A DNA stretch of 5,731 nt from Planctomycetota bacterium (lineage in GTDB: Bacteria; Planctomycetota; Phycisphaerae; FEN-1346), in assembly GCA_026386995.1 (NCBI GenBank), contig JAPLMO010000226.1, positions 1 to 5,731 of the forward strand, written 5' to 3'. Below, in pieces: positions 1-5,256 of this stretch. Within the stretch, counting starts at the first letter, position 1; every line of letters starts with the position of its first letter. A model generated the notes under the pieces. It searched no databases. It worked only from the letters and a program-made list of their open reading frames with translations, and was not told the DNA's origin. The position numbers were made by a program, and so were the translations under genes.

Positions 1-1209
1 GCCGAAGGCCGCGGGGTCGAAGTAGTTGGACTTTACGAGCCGCGCCAGGGCGCGGAAGGAGTAATCCTCGACCTGAAGCCGCGCCAGGGACATGGCGGCC
101 CGAACGACGGGGCACTCGCTGAGCGGCCGGCCCGCCTCCACGCGGAACGGAAAGCCGTACCGCGGGAACACCTGCCGCACGAGCGCCGCGTAGCCTTCAA
201 TCGACCGCACGATAACGGCGATGCTTCGAACTTCCTTCGTCTCGCTGCGAAGGAGGTCGGCGATCTGCCGCGCGACTTCCTCGACCTCGCGCGTTCGCCC
301 CGCGGCCTGAACGACGGCGATGGCGCCGGCGGCCTTCGGGCGCGCGGCCTCGGGAAGGGCGAAGAGACACCGGCGCACCCGCTCCAGGTCCGGCGGCAGG
401 CGGGTCGGCTCGTCAACCGTGATCTCGCTGAGGCGCCCGGCGAATCGCTCGCGAAGGCGCTGGCGCGTTCGCGCGGTCACGCCGAAGAGGTTCTCGCGGC
501 CGGGCTCCCACGTCAGCGTGATGAGCGTGCGTGTGGCCTGCCGCGACAGGGCCTCTAGCATGTCCAACTGGGCGGGCGCGAGGTCCTGGAACCCGTCGAC
601 CGCCAGCAGCGCCAGGCCGGCGAACGGGCCGAACTCGCCCTTGGCCACCACGTCGGCGGCGTGCCAGAACTGCCCGGCATCGTCGTACACCTCGCGGGCC
701 TGGAGGGCCTTCTGATACTCGGCGTACAGGTGCGCTAGCAGGCGGTTGCGGGGAGTGCGCATCTCGCCGGCCAGCGCGCGGCCGAAGGCGTCGGGCTCGA
801 CGCGCGCGGCCTTCAGTTCCCGGAAGAGGCCGTCCAGCGCATCGACGAGGCCGGGGGACTCGCGGACGGGACCCAGGATGGCGGCCTGCTTCTGGTCGAG
901 GTGCGCGAGGCAGTGGCGGATGACCTGGCGGCGGGCGAGGTCGCCGATCCGCCGCGCGGGCCGACCGGCCGCCGCGAGCAACCGGTCCGCCAGTTCGTGC
1001 ATCTCCAGGATCTGGGGGCGGATGAGCACGCCGCTCTTCTGCGACGCCAGGAGGCGGCTCTCGGTCGCGCGGCGGCGAAGGGCCGTCGGCACGAGCATCA
1101 GGCATTTGCCCGGCCCGGATTCGGCAAGGGCCGCCTGGTATGCGCGTAGAACGTGGCCGGCCTTGCCGCTCCGCGCCGGGCCGACGATGAGTTCAACCGG
1201 TGATGGCAC
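1..1209 (-). CDS. AddB/RexB-like helicase-nuclease subunit (PD-(D/E)XK nuclease family), N-terminal part
   Basis: In known members of this family the protein is the B subunit of an AddAB-type double-strand-break resection complex, which unwinds and degrades DNA ends ahead of RecA-dependent recombination in the cytoplasm. The 403 residues visible are open to the left edge. The Walker A-like loop is GPARSGKA at residues 10-17. LVPTALRRRATESRLL (39-54) fits the AddB motif Ia region. LLAVDGFQDLAPAQLDMLEAL (in two parts, LLAVDGFQDL 201-210 and APAQLDMLEA 211-220) fits the AddB 'DGF' Walker B-like strand. VQAAGRTREVEEVARQI (300-316) and the segment at about 329-378 fit the later UvrD-like motifs. 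The C-terminal nuclease and its iron-sulphur cysteines would lie outside the window. I chose the GTG at 1209 because it sits just before the Walker strand, has GAGG 10 nt upstream and follows a good promoter. The last Walker residue is Ala where Thr or Ser is usual. No AddA partner is visible. A related UvrD-like helicase is the main alternative. Confidence 0.82.
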   Translation of the reverse strand, partial: MPSPVELIVGPARSGKAGHVLRAYQAALAESGPGKCLMLVPTALRRRATESRLLASQKSGVLIRPQILEMHELADRLLAAAGRPARRIGDLARRQVIRHCLAHLDQKQAAILGPVRESPGLVDALDGLFRELKAARVEPDAFGRALAGEMRTPRNRLLAHLYAEYQKALQAREVYDDAGQFWHAADVVAKGEFGPFAGLALLAVDGFQDLAPAQLDMLEALSRQATRTLITLTWEPGRENLFGVTARTRQRLRERFAGRLSEITVDEPTRLPPDLERVRRCLFALPEAARPKAAGAIAVVQAAGRTREVEEVARQIADLLRSETKEVRSIAVIVRSIEGYAALVRQVFPRYGFPFRVEAGRPLSECPVVRAAMSLARLQVEDYSFRALARLVKSNYFDPAAFG

Positions 1210-1243
1210 AGATGCCCCGCCTCAAGAAGACCTTGCGAGCGTG

Positions 1244-1272
1244 ACCCTACCGCGTGCGGCGAGGCGTGTCAA
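1244..1272 (-). promoter_or_regulatory. Sigma-70-type promoter of the AddB-like gene
   Basis: Read on the minus strand, a perfect -35 TTGACA (1267-1272) is followed by a 17-nt spacer and TAGGGT (1244-1249) as the -10. Transcription would start near 1237, giving a leader of roughly 28 nt before the GTG at 1209. The exact consensus -35 and ideal spacing make this the best promoter in the window. Confidence 0.6.
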
Positions 1273-1351
1273 GTTGCCCGCGGTCTGGGGGTGGCATGAT
1301 CGCGCTGTGCACGCGTTTGACGGTGGCAGGGGCGCACGATTACAGGGCAAG

Positions 1352-1387
1352 TTTTGCGCGGCGGGTACGGAGACCCGCCGCGCAAAA
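1352..1387. repeat. REP-like palindrome, copy 1
   Basis: This is a perfect 15-bp stem, TTTTGCGCGGCGGGT (1352-1366) against ACCCGCCGCGCAAAA (1373-1387), closed by the loop ACGGAG (1367-1372). The same core arm and loop recur at 2342-2369 (inverted) and 2407-2434 (direct). It lies 16 nt past the stop codon of the OmpA-domain lipoprotein gene and upstream of the AddB-like gene's promoter. On both strands the T run precedes the stem and the A run follows it, which is the reverse of an intrinsic terminator. A role as a transcript 3'-end stabiliser, a Rho-assisted end or a selfish repeat is therefore more likely. Confidence 0.85.
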
Positions 1388-1403
1388 GTGTCGTCGCGCG
1401 CTT

Positions 1404-2168
1404 TTACTTCTCGGGTGGAGCAGCCGCGCGGCCTGCCGCGGCCGGTCCGCCACCCGCGCCGGCCATGGGCGTCAGGTAGATGTCGACGCGGCGGTTTTTG
1501 GCCTTGCCGGCGGGGGTGTTGTTGTCGGCGATGGGGGCGGCGTCGCCCTTGCCGAGTGCGGCGATGCGTCCGGCGTCGACGCCGCCCGCCCTGAGGACCG
1601 CGGCCACCGCCTCGGCGCGTGCCTCGCTCAGGCCCATGTTATCCTGGGACTTGCCGAGTTGCTTGAGGCGGGCGATGGTGTCGGCCTTTCGGACGCGGTC
1701 GCTGTCGGTGTGGCCGATGATGGTCATCATGCGGTCCTTGGCCTGGTCGCCGCTCAGGATCTCGGCGAGTTTGGTGAGGGCGGCCTTGGCCTCGGGCTTC
1801 ACGACGGCCGAGCCGGAGTCAAAGGTGATATCGGAGTTGAAGCGGAAGAGGCCCTTCTCCTTGTCGAACGTAAAGAGGCCCGGGTACTTCTGGCCCAGGT
1901 CCTCGATGGCGGCGATGACGGTCGCAGGCATGGCTGCCGGCGGCGGCGCAGGCGGCGGCTCCGGCTCGGCCGGCGGCGGCACGTACGGGGTGCTCGGCCT
2001 CGGCGGAGGAAGTTCCGGGTACTGGAAGGGCTTCATCGCCTCCGGGGGTTGCTCCAGCACCGTTGAATCGTGGGGCACCGGCGGAGACACGCAGCAACCC
2101 GACAATCCCACGACTGCCAGCAGTATCCCAACCAGCGGCACGCCACCTACTGCCAGGAACCAACGCAT
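1404..2168 (-). CDS. OmpA-domain peptidoglycan-binding lipoprotein
   Basis: The protein (254 aa) probably tethers the cell envelope to peptidoglycan. Residues 1-24 form a lipoprotein signal peptide with lipobox LSGC, so Cys25 would be lipidated (Cys26 follows). Residues 29-80 are a Pro-rich linker. Residues about 105-232 form the OmpA C-terminal domain. It contains the strand ITFDSGSAVVKPEAK (114-128), GHTD (152-155), DNMGLSEARAEAV (176-188) and the NRRVDI motif (225-230); the Asp of GHTD and the Arg of NRR normally bind diaminopimelate. About 13 extra residues between GHTD and NxxLS make it more like the MotB or planctomycete subtype than E. coli OmpA. The tail (236-254) is Ala/Gly/Pro-rich. 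An in-frame start at 2213 exists, but the ATG at 2168 has AAGGAG 6 nt upstream and begins exactly at the signal peptide. The domain call is firm. The specific cellular role (Pal-like or other) is not known. Confidence 0.93.
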   Translation of the reverse strand: MRWFLAVGGVPLVGILLAVVGLSGCCVSPPVPHDSTVLEQPPEAMKPFQYPELPPPRPSTPYVPPPAEPEPPPAPPPAAMPATVIAAIEDLGQKYPGLFTFDKEKGLFRFNSDITFDSGSAVVKPEAKAALTKLAEILSGDQAKDRMMTIIGHTDSDRVRKADTIARLKQLGKSQDNMGLSEARAEAVAAVLRAGGVDAGRIAALGKGDAAPIADNNTPAGKAKNRRVDIYLTPMAGAGGGPAAAGRAAAPPEK

Positions 2169-2239
2169 GGTTCTCTCCTTATCAGATCGGCCGAGTGACT
2201 GGCGCGAAAGCACGTTCTCGCGGCGATCCTGTGACGAAT

Positions 2240-2267
2240 AGTGTAACCTGCCGGCCCGCTACAGCAA
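2240..2267 (-). promoter_or_regulatory. Probable promoter of the OmpA-domain lipoprotein gene
   Basis: On the minus strand, TTGCTG (2262-2267), a 16-nt spacer and TACACT (2240-2245) resemble -35 and -10 boxes. The start would be near 2233, leaving a leader of about 65 nt. A small inverted repeat, CAAAT-GGA-ATTTG (2265-2277), overlaps the -35 and could be an operator, but it is short enough to be chance. Confidence 0.4.
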
Positions 2268-2341
2268 ATGGAATTTGTGTGCAAGCGCAATCGTTTTGTT
2301 GCCGGAGCGGCATTATGTGACAGCGCTACTTTCAAGGTTTT

Positions 2342-2369
2342 GCGCGGCGGGTCTCCGTACCCGCCGCGC
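2342..2369. repeat. REP-like palindrome, copy 2 (inverted orientation)
   Basis: The arms GCGCGGCGGGT (2342-2352) and ACCCGCCGCGC (2359-2369) are perfectly complementary over 11 bp around the loop CTCCGT, which is the reverse complement of the loop in copies 1 and 3. A TTTT run precedes it (2338-2341), but the right side lacks the matching A run. It forms the left half of the 118-bp element. Confidence 0.85.
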
Positions 2370-2406
2370 CGACTGCTGCTAAACTTCGCGAACACGCGGC
2401 ATTTTC

Positions 2407-2434
2407 GCGCGGCGGGTACGGAGACCCGCCGCGC
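2407..2434. repeat. REP-like palindrome, copy 3
   Basis: The same 11-bp arms as copy 1 flank the loop ACGGAG (2418-2423), in the same orientation as copy 1. TTTTC precedes it and AAAGG follows. It lies about 50 nt past the thioredoxin-fold gene's stop codon. A further small hairpin, GAAAG-ATT-CTTTC (2442-2454), lies between it and that gene. Confidence 0.85.
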
Positions 2435-2485
2435 AAAGGTTGAAAGATTCTTTCTGCGGTTCTACTTAGCGCCGTAATGGTAGTA

Positions 2486-2998
2486 TTACGTGCCTGCGGC
2501 CGGCGGTTTCTTCGAGGCCGGCGGCCCCGCGACTTCGTCGAGCACCTTGCGGTAGGCGTCGCCGTTGTACTCGCCCACCCAGCGGTGCTTCTCCTTGCCG
2601 CCTACGAAAAGGACCACTGTGGGGAAAAGCGCGACGCGGTGTCGCTTCCAGATGGGCTCGCACTTGATCGTTCCCCAGAAGGTCATGAGGTCGAACTCGG
2701 CGAAGTCCACGCGGTCCTTGTAGTCGTCGTAGAGTTGGTTGATGCACGGGTTCAGGAACATGCACGCCGCGCACCCCTCCTTGGTGAAATACACCACGGC
2801 CGGGTGCTCGGCCTTGAGGACCTTGCGGCTGAAGTCGAACTCAGTGTCGATGGGCCTGAGTCGGCTGGACCCGCAACCTCCGGCCGCCAAGACCAGGATC
2901 GCGCAGGCGGCCAGGGCGGCGCGCGGCAAGGGCGCGAAACGGACAGGGTTTGCGGATTTCGTCAGGCCCGGCGGGGCCTCACGGGTGATTATCGCCAA
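2486..2998 (-). CDS. Thioredoxin-fold lipoprotein with CAAC active site
   Basis: The predicted 170-aa protein is exported and membrane-anchored. A basic N-region leads to a hydrophobic stretch (27-41) ending in the lipobox-like AGGC, so Cys42 would be lipidated. The thioredoxin fold runs from about 53 to 157. It has the strand AVVYF (67-71), the active site CAAC (76-79) in place of CGPC, and LFPTVVLF (124-131) with the conserved cis-proline at 126, followed by the last strands. Cys85 and Cys113 are extra. It probably acts as a thiol-disulphide oxidoreductase or reductase outside the cytoplasm. I chose the TTG at 2998 because AGGAG (3006-3010) lies 7 nt upstream, and because the -10 box at 3061-3066 excludes the longer frame opening at 3151. 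An in-frame ATG at 3037 is the alternative but has no clear ribosome-binding site. The fold is clear, the substrate unknown. Confidence 0.88.
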   Translation of the reverse strand: MAIITREAPPGLTKSANPVRFAPLPRAALAACAILVLAAGGCGSSRLRPIDTEFDFSRKVLKAEHPAVVYFTKEGCAACMFLNPCINQLYDDYKDRVDFAEFDLMTFWGTIKCEPIWKRHRVALFPTVVLFVGGKEKHRWVGEYNGDAYRKVLDEVAGPPASKKPPAAGT

Positions 2999-3005
2999 GG
3001 CACGT

Positions 3006-3010
3006 CTCCT
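3006..3010 (-). promoter_or_regulatory. Ribosome binding site that selects the TTG start
   Basis: AGGAG sits 7 nt before the TTG at 2998. The spacing and sequence match the AAGGAGA sites of the two neighbouring minus-strand genes (2175-2180 and 4277-4282), whose starts are ATG. No comparable site precedes the upstream ATG at 3037. Confidence 0.6.
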
Positions 3011-3060
3011 GCACCGCCCCTCGGTTGCCGCGCGCATGCGTCGCGGGCGACCTGCCGCCA

Positions 3061-3088
3061 ATTCTACCGTGATTCGGGAGCCGCACAA
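3061..3088 (-). promoter_or_regulatory. Promoter of the thioredoxin-fold lipoprotein gene
   Basis: TTGTGC (3083-3088), a 16-nt spacer and TAGAAT (3061-3066, five of six matches to TATAAT) form a promoter on the minus strand. Transcription from near 3054 would give a leader of about 55 nt to the TTG start. This indicates the gene is not simply co-transcribed with the gene upstream of it. Confidence 0.5.
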
Positions 3089-3174
3089 GAGGTGCTGCTG
3101 CGCACAGATACGGAGTGGAAAACTATGAAGGCCGGGAGACCCTCCGCCCAAACAATGAATGTGGCGATGTCTTA

Positions 3175-4269
3175 CTAACGTCCGCCGCGGCCTCCGCCGG
3201 CACGGCCGCCCACGCCGCCTCCGCCAGCCCCGAAGCCTCCGCCACCCCAGTTGCCTCCGCCGCCATAGCTGCGGCTGGTATCTATCGGGGGCGGCTCGAA
3301 CGCCTTGGCGAGCCTCGTGTACTCCGCTTCGCGCTGGCTGCTATCGCGCGACTGGGCGCCGTCGGTCAGGGCGGTCAGTTTGCCCGCGGTGGCCTGGAAA
3401 CTCACCTCGTTCTTCGCCAGGTCGGTGCAGAGGGTCTGGAGCCCCTCCATTTCCTTCCGCTGCATCAGGGTCAGGGAATGGTTCTTGACGGCGGCTTGGA
3501 AGTCGGCAAGTTTGGCGTTGAGCGTGGCCACGACCTGCTTGCCGAGGTCGGCCAGCCGCTCGTTGGCCGCCTGTGCGACCGCCTGCTCGGGCTCAGCCGA
3601 GCCGCTGCTTGAAAGGCTGCGAGCCTGGCGGATGTCCTCGGCCAGGGCCGCGAAGGCCGCCTCGGCCTCCTGCGGGGTACGGGCCTTCTTGATGGACGCG
3701 ATACGGGCCTTGATCTTCTCGATTCGGGCGGAGGCCAGGCACGCGATGGCCCGGGCCAGGTAGTTGTCGTCCGCCAGATTCGCGCCGGCGGGCTTGGCGG
3801 GTGCTGGGGAGGCAGCGGCAGGGTCGGCCGCCGACGTCTCGGCGTTCGGCGTCGCCGGCTTGACCTTGGCCTCGGCGGCTTCCAGCGGCGGGTAGACGCC
3901 CGTCGGCGAGGCCGTGAGAATCTCGGCGATGGCCTCGTTTTTCACGCTGTTGTCCGAGCCCTTCTCGTAGCGGTCGCGGAGTTTCAGATATGCGGCGGCG
4001 GCCGCTTTCCACTCGCCCTTCTTGCGGAGCGACTCGGCGATGACGCGCGCCGCATCGGTTCGGGTGGCGTCTTCCTTGGCGATCCTGAGGAGCCCCTTGG
4101 CGCCCTCGATGGCCTCGTTGTACTTGCCCTGAACCATCAGGGCGCCGGCATCGAGGAGTTTCTGGCGTTCGTCCCCTGCGGCAGGCGCAGGTGGGGCCGG
4201 GTCTGCCGCCAGGGCGCGCCCGAAGGCAAGCGTCAGCACTATCATCGACACGATTGCAGCGAGCCTCAT
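3175..4269 (-). CDS. Exported TPR-like/helical protein with glycine-rich C-terminal tail (function unknown)
   Basis: I do not recognise a named family. The 364-aa protein starts with a Sec signal peptide (1-21) with likely cleavage at ALA|AD. Residues about 33-105 read as paired helices of TPR style (GALMVQGKYNEAIEGAKGLL at 42-61, then RKKGEWKAAAAAYLKLRDRY at 82-101), a type that usually mediates protein contacts. An Ala/Pro-rich linker covers about 126-163. Residues about 165-325 are Ala/Glu/Lys/Gln-rich helices that may form a coiled coil. The tail (335-364) is mostly Gly with Tyr, Asn-Trp and Arg, so low-complexity and probably flexible. The ATG at 4269 is chosen because AAGGAG (4277-4282) lies 7 nt upstream and the signal peptide begins there; a frame opening at 4332 adds a non-signal-like extension. 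No enzyme motif is visible. It is probably periplasmic. Its neighbours downstream are also exported. Confidence 0.85.
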   Translation of the reverse strand: MRLAAIVSMIVLTLAFGRALAADPAPPAPAAGDERQKLLDAGALMVQGKYNEAIEGAKGLLRIAKEDATRTDAARVIAESLRKKGEWKAAAAAYLKLRDRYEKGSDNSVKNEAIAEILTASPTGVYPPLEAAEAKVKPATPNAETSAADPAAASPAPAKPAGANLADDNYLARAIACLASARIEKIKARIASIKKARTPQEAEAAFAALAEDIRQARSLSSSGSAEPEQAVAQAANERLADLGKQVVATLNAKLADFQAAVKNHSLTLMQRKEMEGLQTLCTDLAKNEVSFQATAGKLTALTDGAQSRDSSQREAEYTRLAKAFEPPPIDTSRSYGGGGNWGGGGFGAGGGGVGGRAGGGRGGR

Positions 4270-4670
4270 GGCCTGTCTCCTTGCGAGTCCCTGCGATGCC
4301 CGGCGCCGACCGTCCGGAGGTTCACGGCCCATAGGTCAGATCAAGGTGGGTACGACGTCGTGGCAGCAGCCGGCACGTTCCCTCTGGGACCGGTCGCGCA
4401 TCCCCATGCGTCCTTCAGAAGGCTCAACGAAGCGGGGAGTGGCTTTATTGCAGATGAGGCCGTACGCCCGAACTCGGTTTGCATTTGCTTCTTGAGGACG
4501 AGACGGGTCAGGTCTTCAAGGTGCTTTAAGGAATCCCGGCCGCGGAACAATGCGGCGGCACCTGAACCCCATCGGCGAGGTTCAATCTTTGGGGGACCAT
4601 GGCGATGCTTGCTGACGCTTCGGCCGTGCGAGAACCTCAAGAGTCAGTGGCAGCAGGGCGAGGGAACACT
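4270..4670. other. 401-bp divergent intergenic region, no supported gene
   Basis: This separates the start of the glycine-rich exported protein from the response regulator. It should carry promoters for both, but I see no convincing -35/-10 pair for either. Frames open here on both strands (about 100 codons each), but they use many AGG/AGA codons and other choices unlike the neighbours, and show no domain. Structures seen are TGAACC (4563-4568) pairing with GGTTCA (4579-4584) before ATCTTT, and a CGCAT-CCCC-ATGCG hairpin near 4397-4410. GTGGCAGCAG occurs twice, at 4360-4369 and 4647-4656. Confidence 0.6.
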
Positions 4671-5090
4671 ATGACCACGACACCCCCGGCGGACGTAAGG
4701 CGGCTCCTCCTGATCGACGACGACGAGACCTTCTCGCTGGGGCTCTCGCGCGTCCTGGCCCGGGCGGGCTGGCAGATCTGCACCGCCAGGGAGGGCGACG
4801 AAGGCCTCCGCATGGCCGCCGAGGAGCGGCCAGACGTGGTCCTGCTGGACCTCTTCATGCCCGGCAAGGATGGCTATGCTATCAGCGCCGAACTGCACCA
4901 TATCCGTGGCCTGGCCGACGTGCCGGTCTTCGTCCTGACGGCGTTCGGACAGAACATCGGCGAACTGCACGGCCTCTCAGCCGAGAAGGCCGCCCACATC
5001 TACGGTTTCCTGGAAAAACCCGTCGAGGCCAACGTCCTCATGGACGCCCTGGACCGCGCGATGCAGGACAAGAAACGTCGCGCGAAGTAA
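4671..5090 (+). CDS. Single-domain response regulator (CheY-like receiver protein)
   Basis: The 139-aa protein is essentially one receiver domain, with no DNA-binding or enzymatic output. It would receive a phosphoryl group from a histidine kinase in the cytoplasm and act by protein contact or in a phosphorelay. The acidic pocket is in LLLIDDDE (Asp16/Asp17). The phosphoacceptor is Asp60 in VVLLDLFMPGKDGY (56-69), the switch Thr is Thr90 in VFVLTAFG, and the conserved Lys is Lys116 in FLEKP. Thr90 to Lys116 is about four residues longer than in CheY, so the loop-helix region before the last strand is extended. The ATG at 4671 has GAGGG 6 nt upstream and starts just before the first strand; a frame opening at 4599 gives an unlikely extension. 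No kinase is in the window, so the partner is unknown. The end is Lys/Arg-rich. Confidence 0.95.
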   Translation: MTTTPPADVRRLLLIDDDETFSLGLSRVLARAGWQICTAREGDEGLRMAAEERPDVVLLDLFMPGKDGYAISAELHHIRGLADVPVFVLTAFGQNIGELHGLSAEKAAHIYGFLEKPVEANVLMDALDRAMQDKKRRAK

Positions 5091-5097
5091 CATGCGA

Positions 5098-5163
5098 TCA
5101 TGGTAGTGCCTCGGAAACCAGGGTGACCATGACACCCCGCGCGAGGGGCGCCGCTTTGCGGCG
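5098..5163 (+). terminator. Possible hairpin transcript end after the response regulator
   Basis: Two stems follow the stop codon: TCATGGT (5098-5104) with ACCATGA (5126-5132), and a compact CGCCGC-TTT-GCGGCG (5149-5163). Neither is followed by a real T run, so a classical intrinsic terminator is doubtful. The separate promoter candidate just downstream supports an end here. Confidence 0.25.
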
Positions 5164-5182
5164 ACATTGTTCCGAACGGCGC

Positions 5183-5211
5183 TTGCACCCCCGCCCGCGC
5201 GATGGCATGAT
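5183..5211 (+). promoter_or_regulatory. Possible promoter of the oxidoreductase gene
   Basis: TTGCAC (5183-5188), a 17-nt spacer and CATGAT (5206-5211) resemble -35 and -10 boxes, with 3 and 4 of 6 consensus matches. Transcription would start about 40 nt before the ATG at 5257. The ideal spacing supports it; the box matches are modest. Confidence 0.4.
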
Positions 5212-5256
5212 AGCGGCCTCTTGGTCGAAACGGACCGGCAAGGGAGGTCAGCCGCC

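Larger units (their letters stand above)
2329..2446. repeat. BIME/MITE-like element: two REP copies head-to-head
   Basis: Two REP-like palindromes face each other and form a larger inverted repeat. Positions 2339-2369 and 2407-2437 are perfect reverse complements over 31 bp, separated by 37 bp. Outside these, CTTTCAA (2329-2335) pairs with TTGAAAG (2440-2446) across a 2-3 nt mismatch, so each end is about 40 bp. The unit encodes no protein. It fills much of the 317-bp gap (2169-2485) between the thioredoxin-fold gene's stop and the OmpA-domain gene's start. The rest of that gap holds the OmpA promoter region and is more AT-rich than the neighbouring genes. I see no convincing target-site duplication. 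Confidence 0.75.

Noticed and set aside
413..1105. A 230-codon Arg/Pro-rich open frame on the minus strand
   Set aside because: It lies inside the AddB-like gene in another frame. Its composition is the typical shadow of a GC-rich gene, while the frame from 1209 shows clear family motifs without a stop.
1254..2241. Long plus-strand open frames across the OmpA-domain gene
   Set aside because: They are antisense to a well-supported lipoprotein gene with signal peptide, OmpA motifs and ribosome binding site, and have low-complexity shadow composition.
3120..3174. Possible terminator past the glycine-rich protein gene
   Set aside because: The only stem is about 4 bp (GGAG-ACC-CTCC) with no T run on the minus strand; too weak to annotate.
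3115..3612. A 165-codon plus-strand frame rich in Ala, opposite the glycine-rich tail
   Set aside because: Its composition is the antisense reflection of Gly codons; it has no domain, and the minus-strand gene with signal peptide and ribosome binding site explains the region.
4572..4594. tRNA-like T-loop and 3' end (GGTTCAATC, then GGGGGACCA)
   Set aside because: The T-stem would have two G-T pairs and a mismatch, and no matching acceptor 5' strand or cloverleaf lies upstream.
4341..4640. A 99-codon minus-strand frame in the divergent intergenic region
   Set aside because: No domain, atypical codons, and no supporting start signals.
4360..4674. A 104-codon plus-strand frame (GTG start) whose TGA overlaps the response regulator ATG
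   Set aside because: The ATGA overlap hints at coupling, but codon use (many AGG, AGA, TGC) is unlike the neighbouring genes, no domain is visible and no ribosome binding site precedes the GTG.
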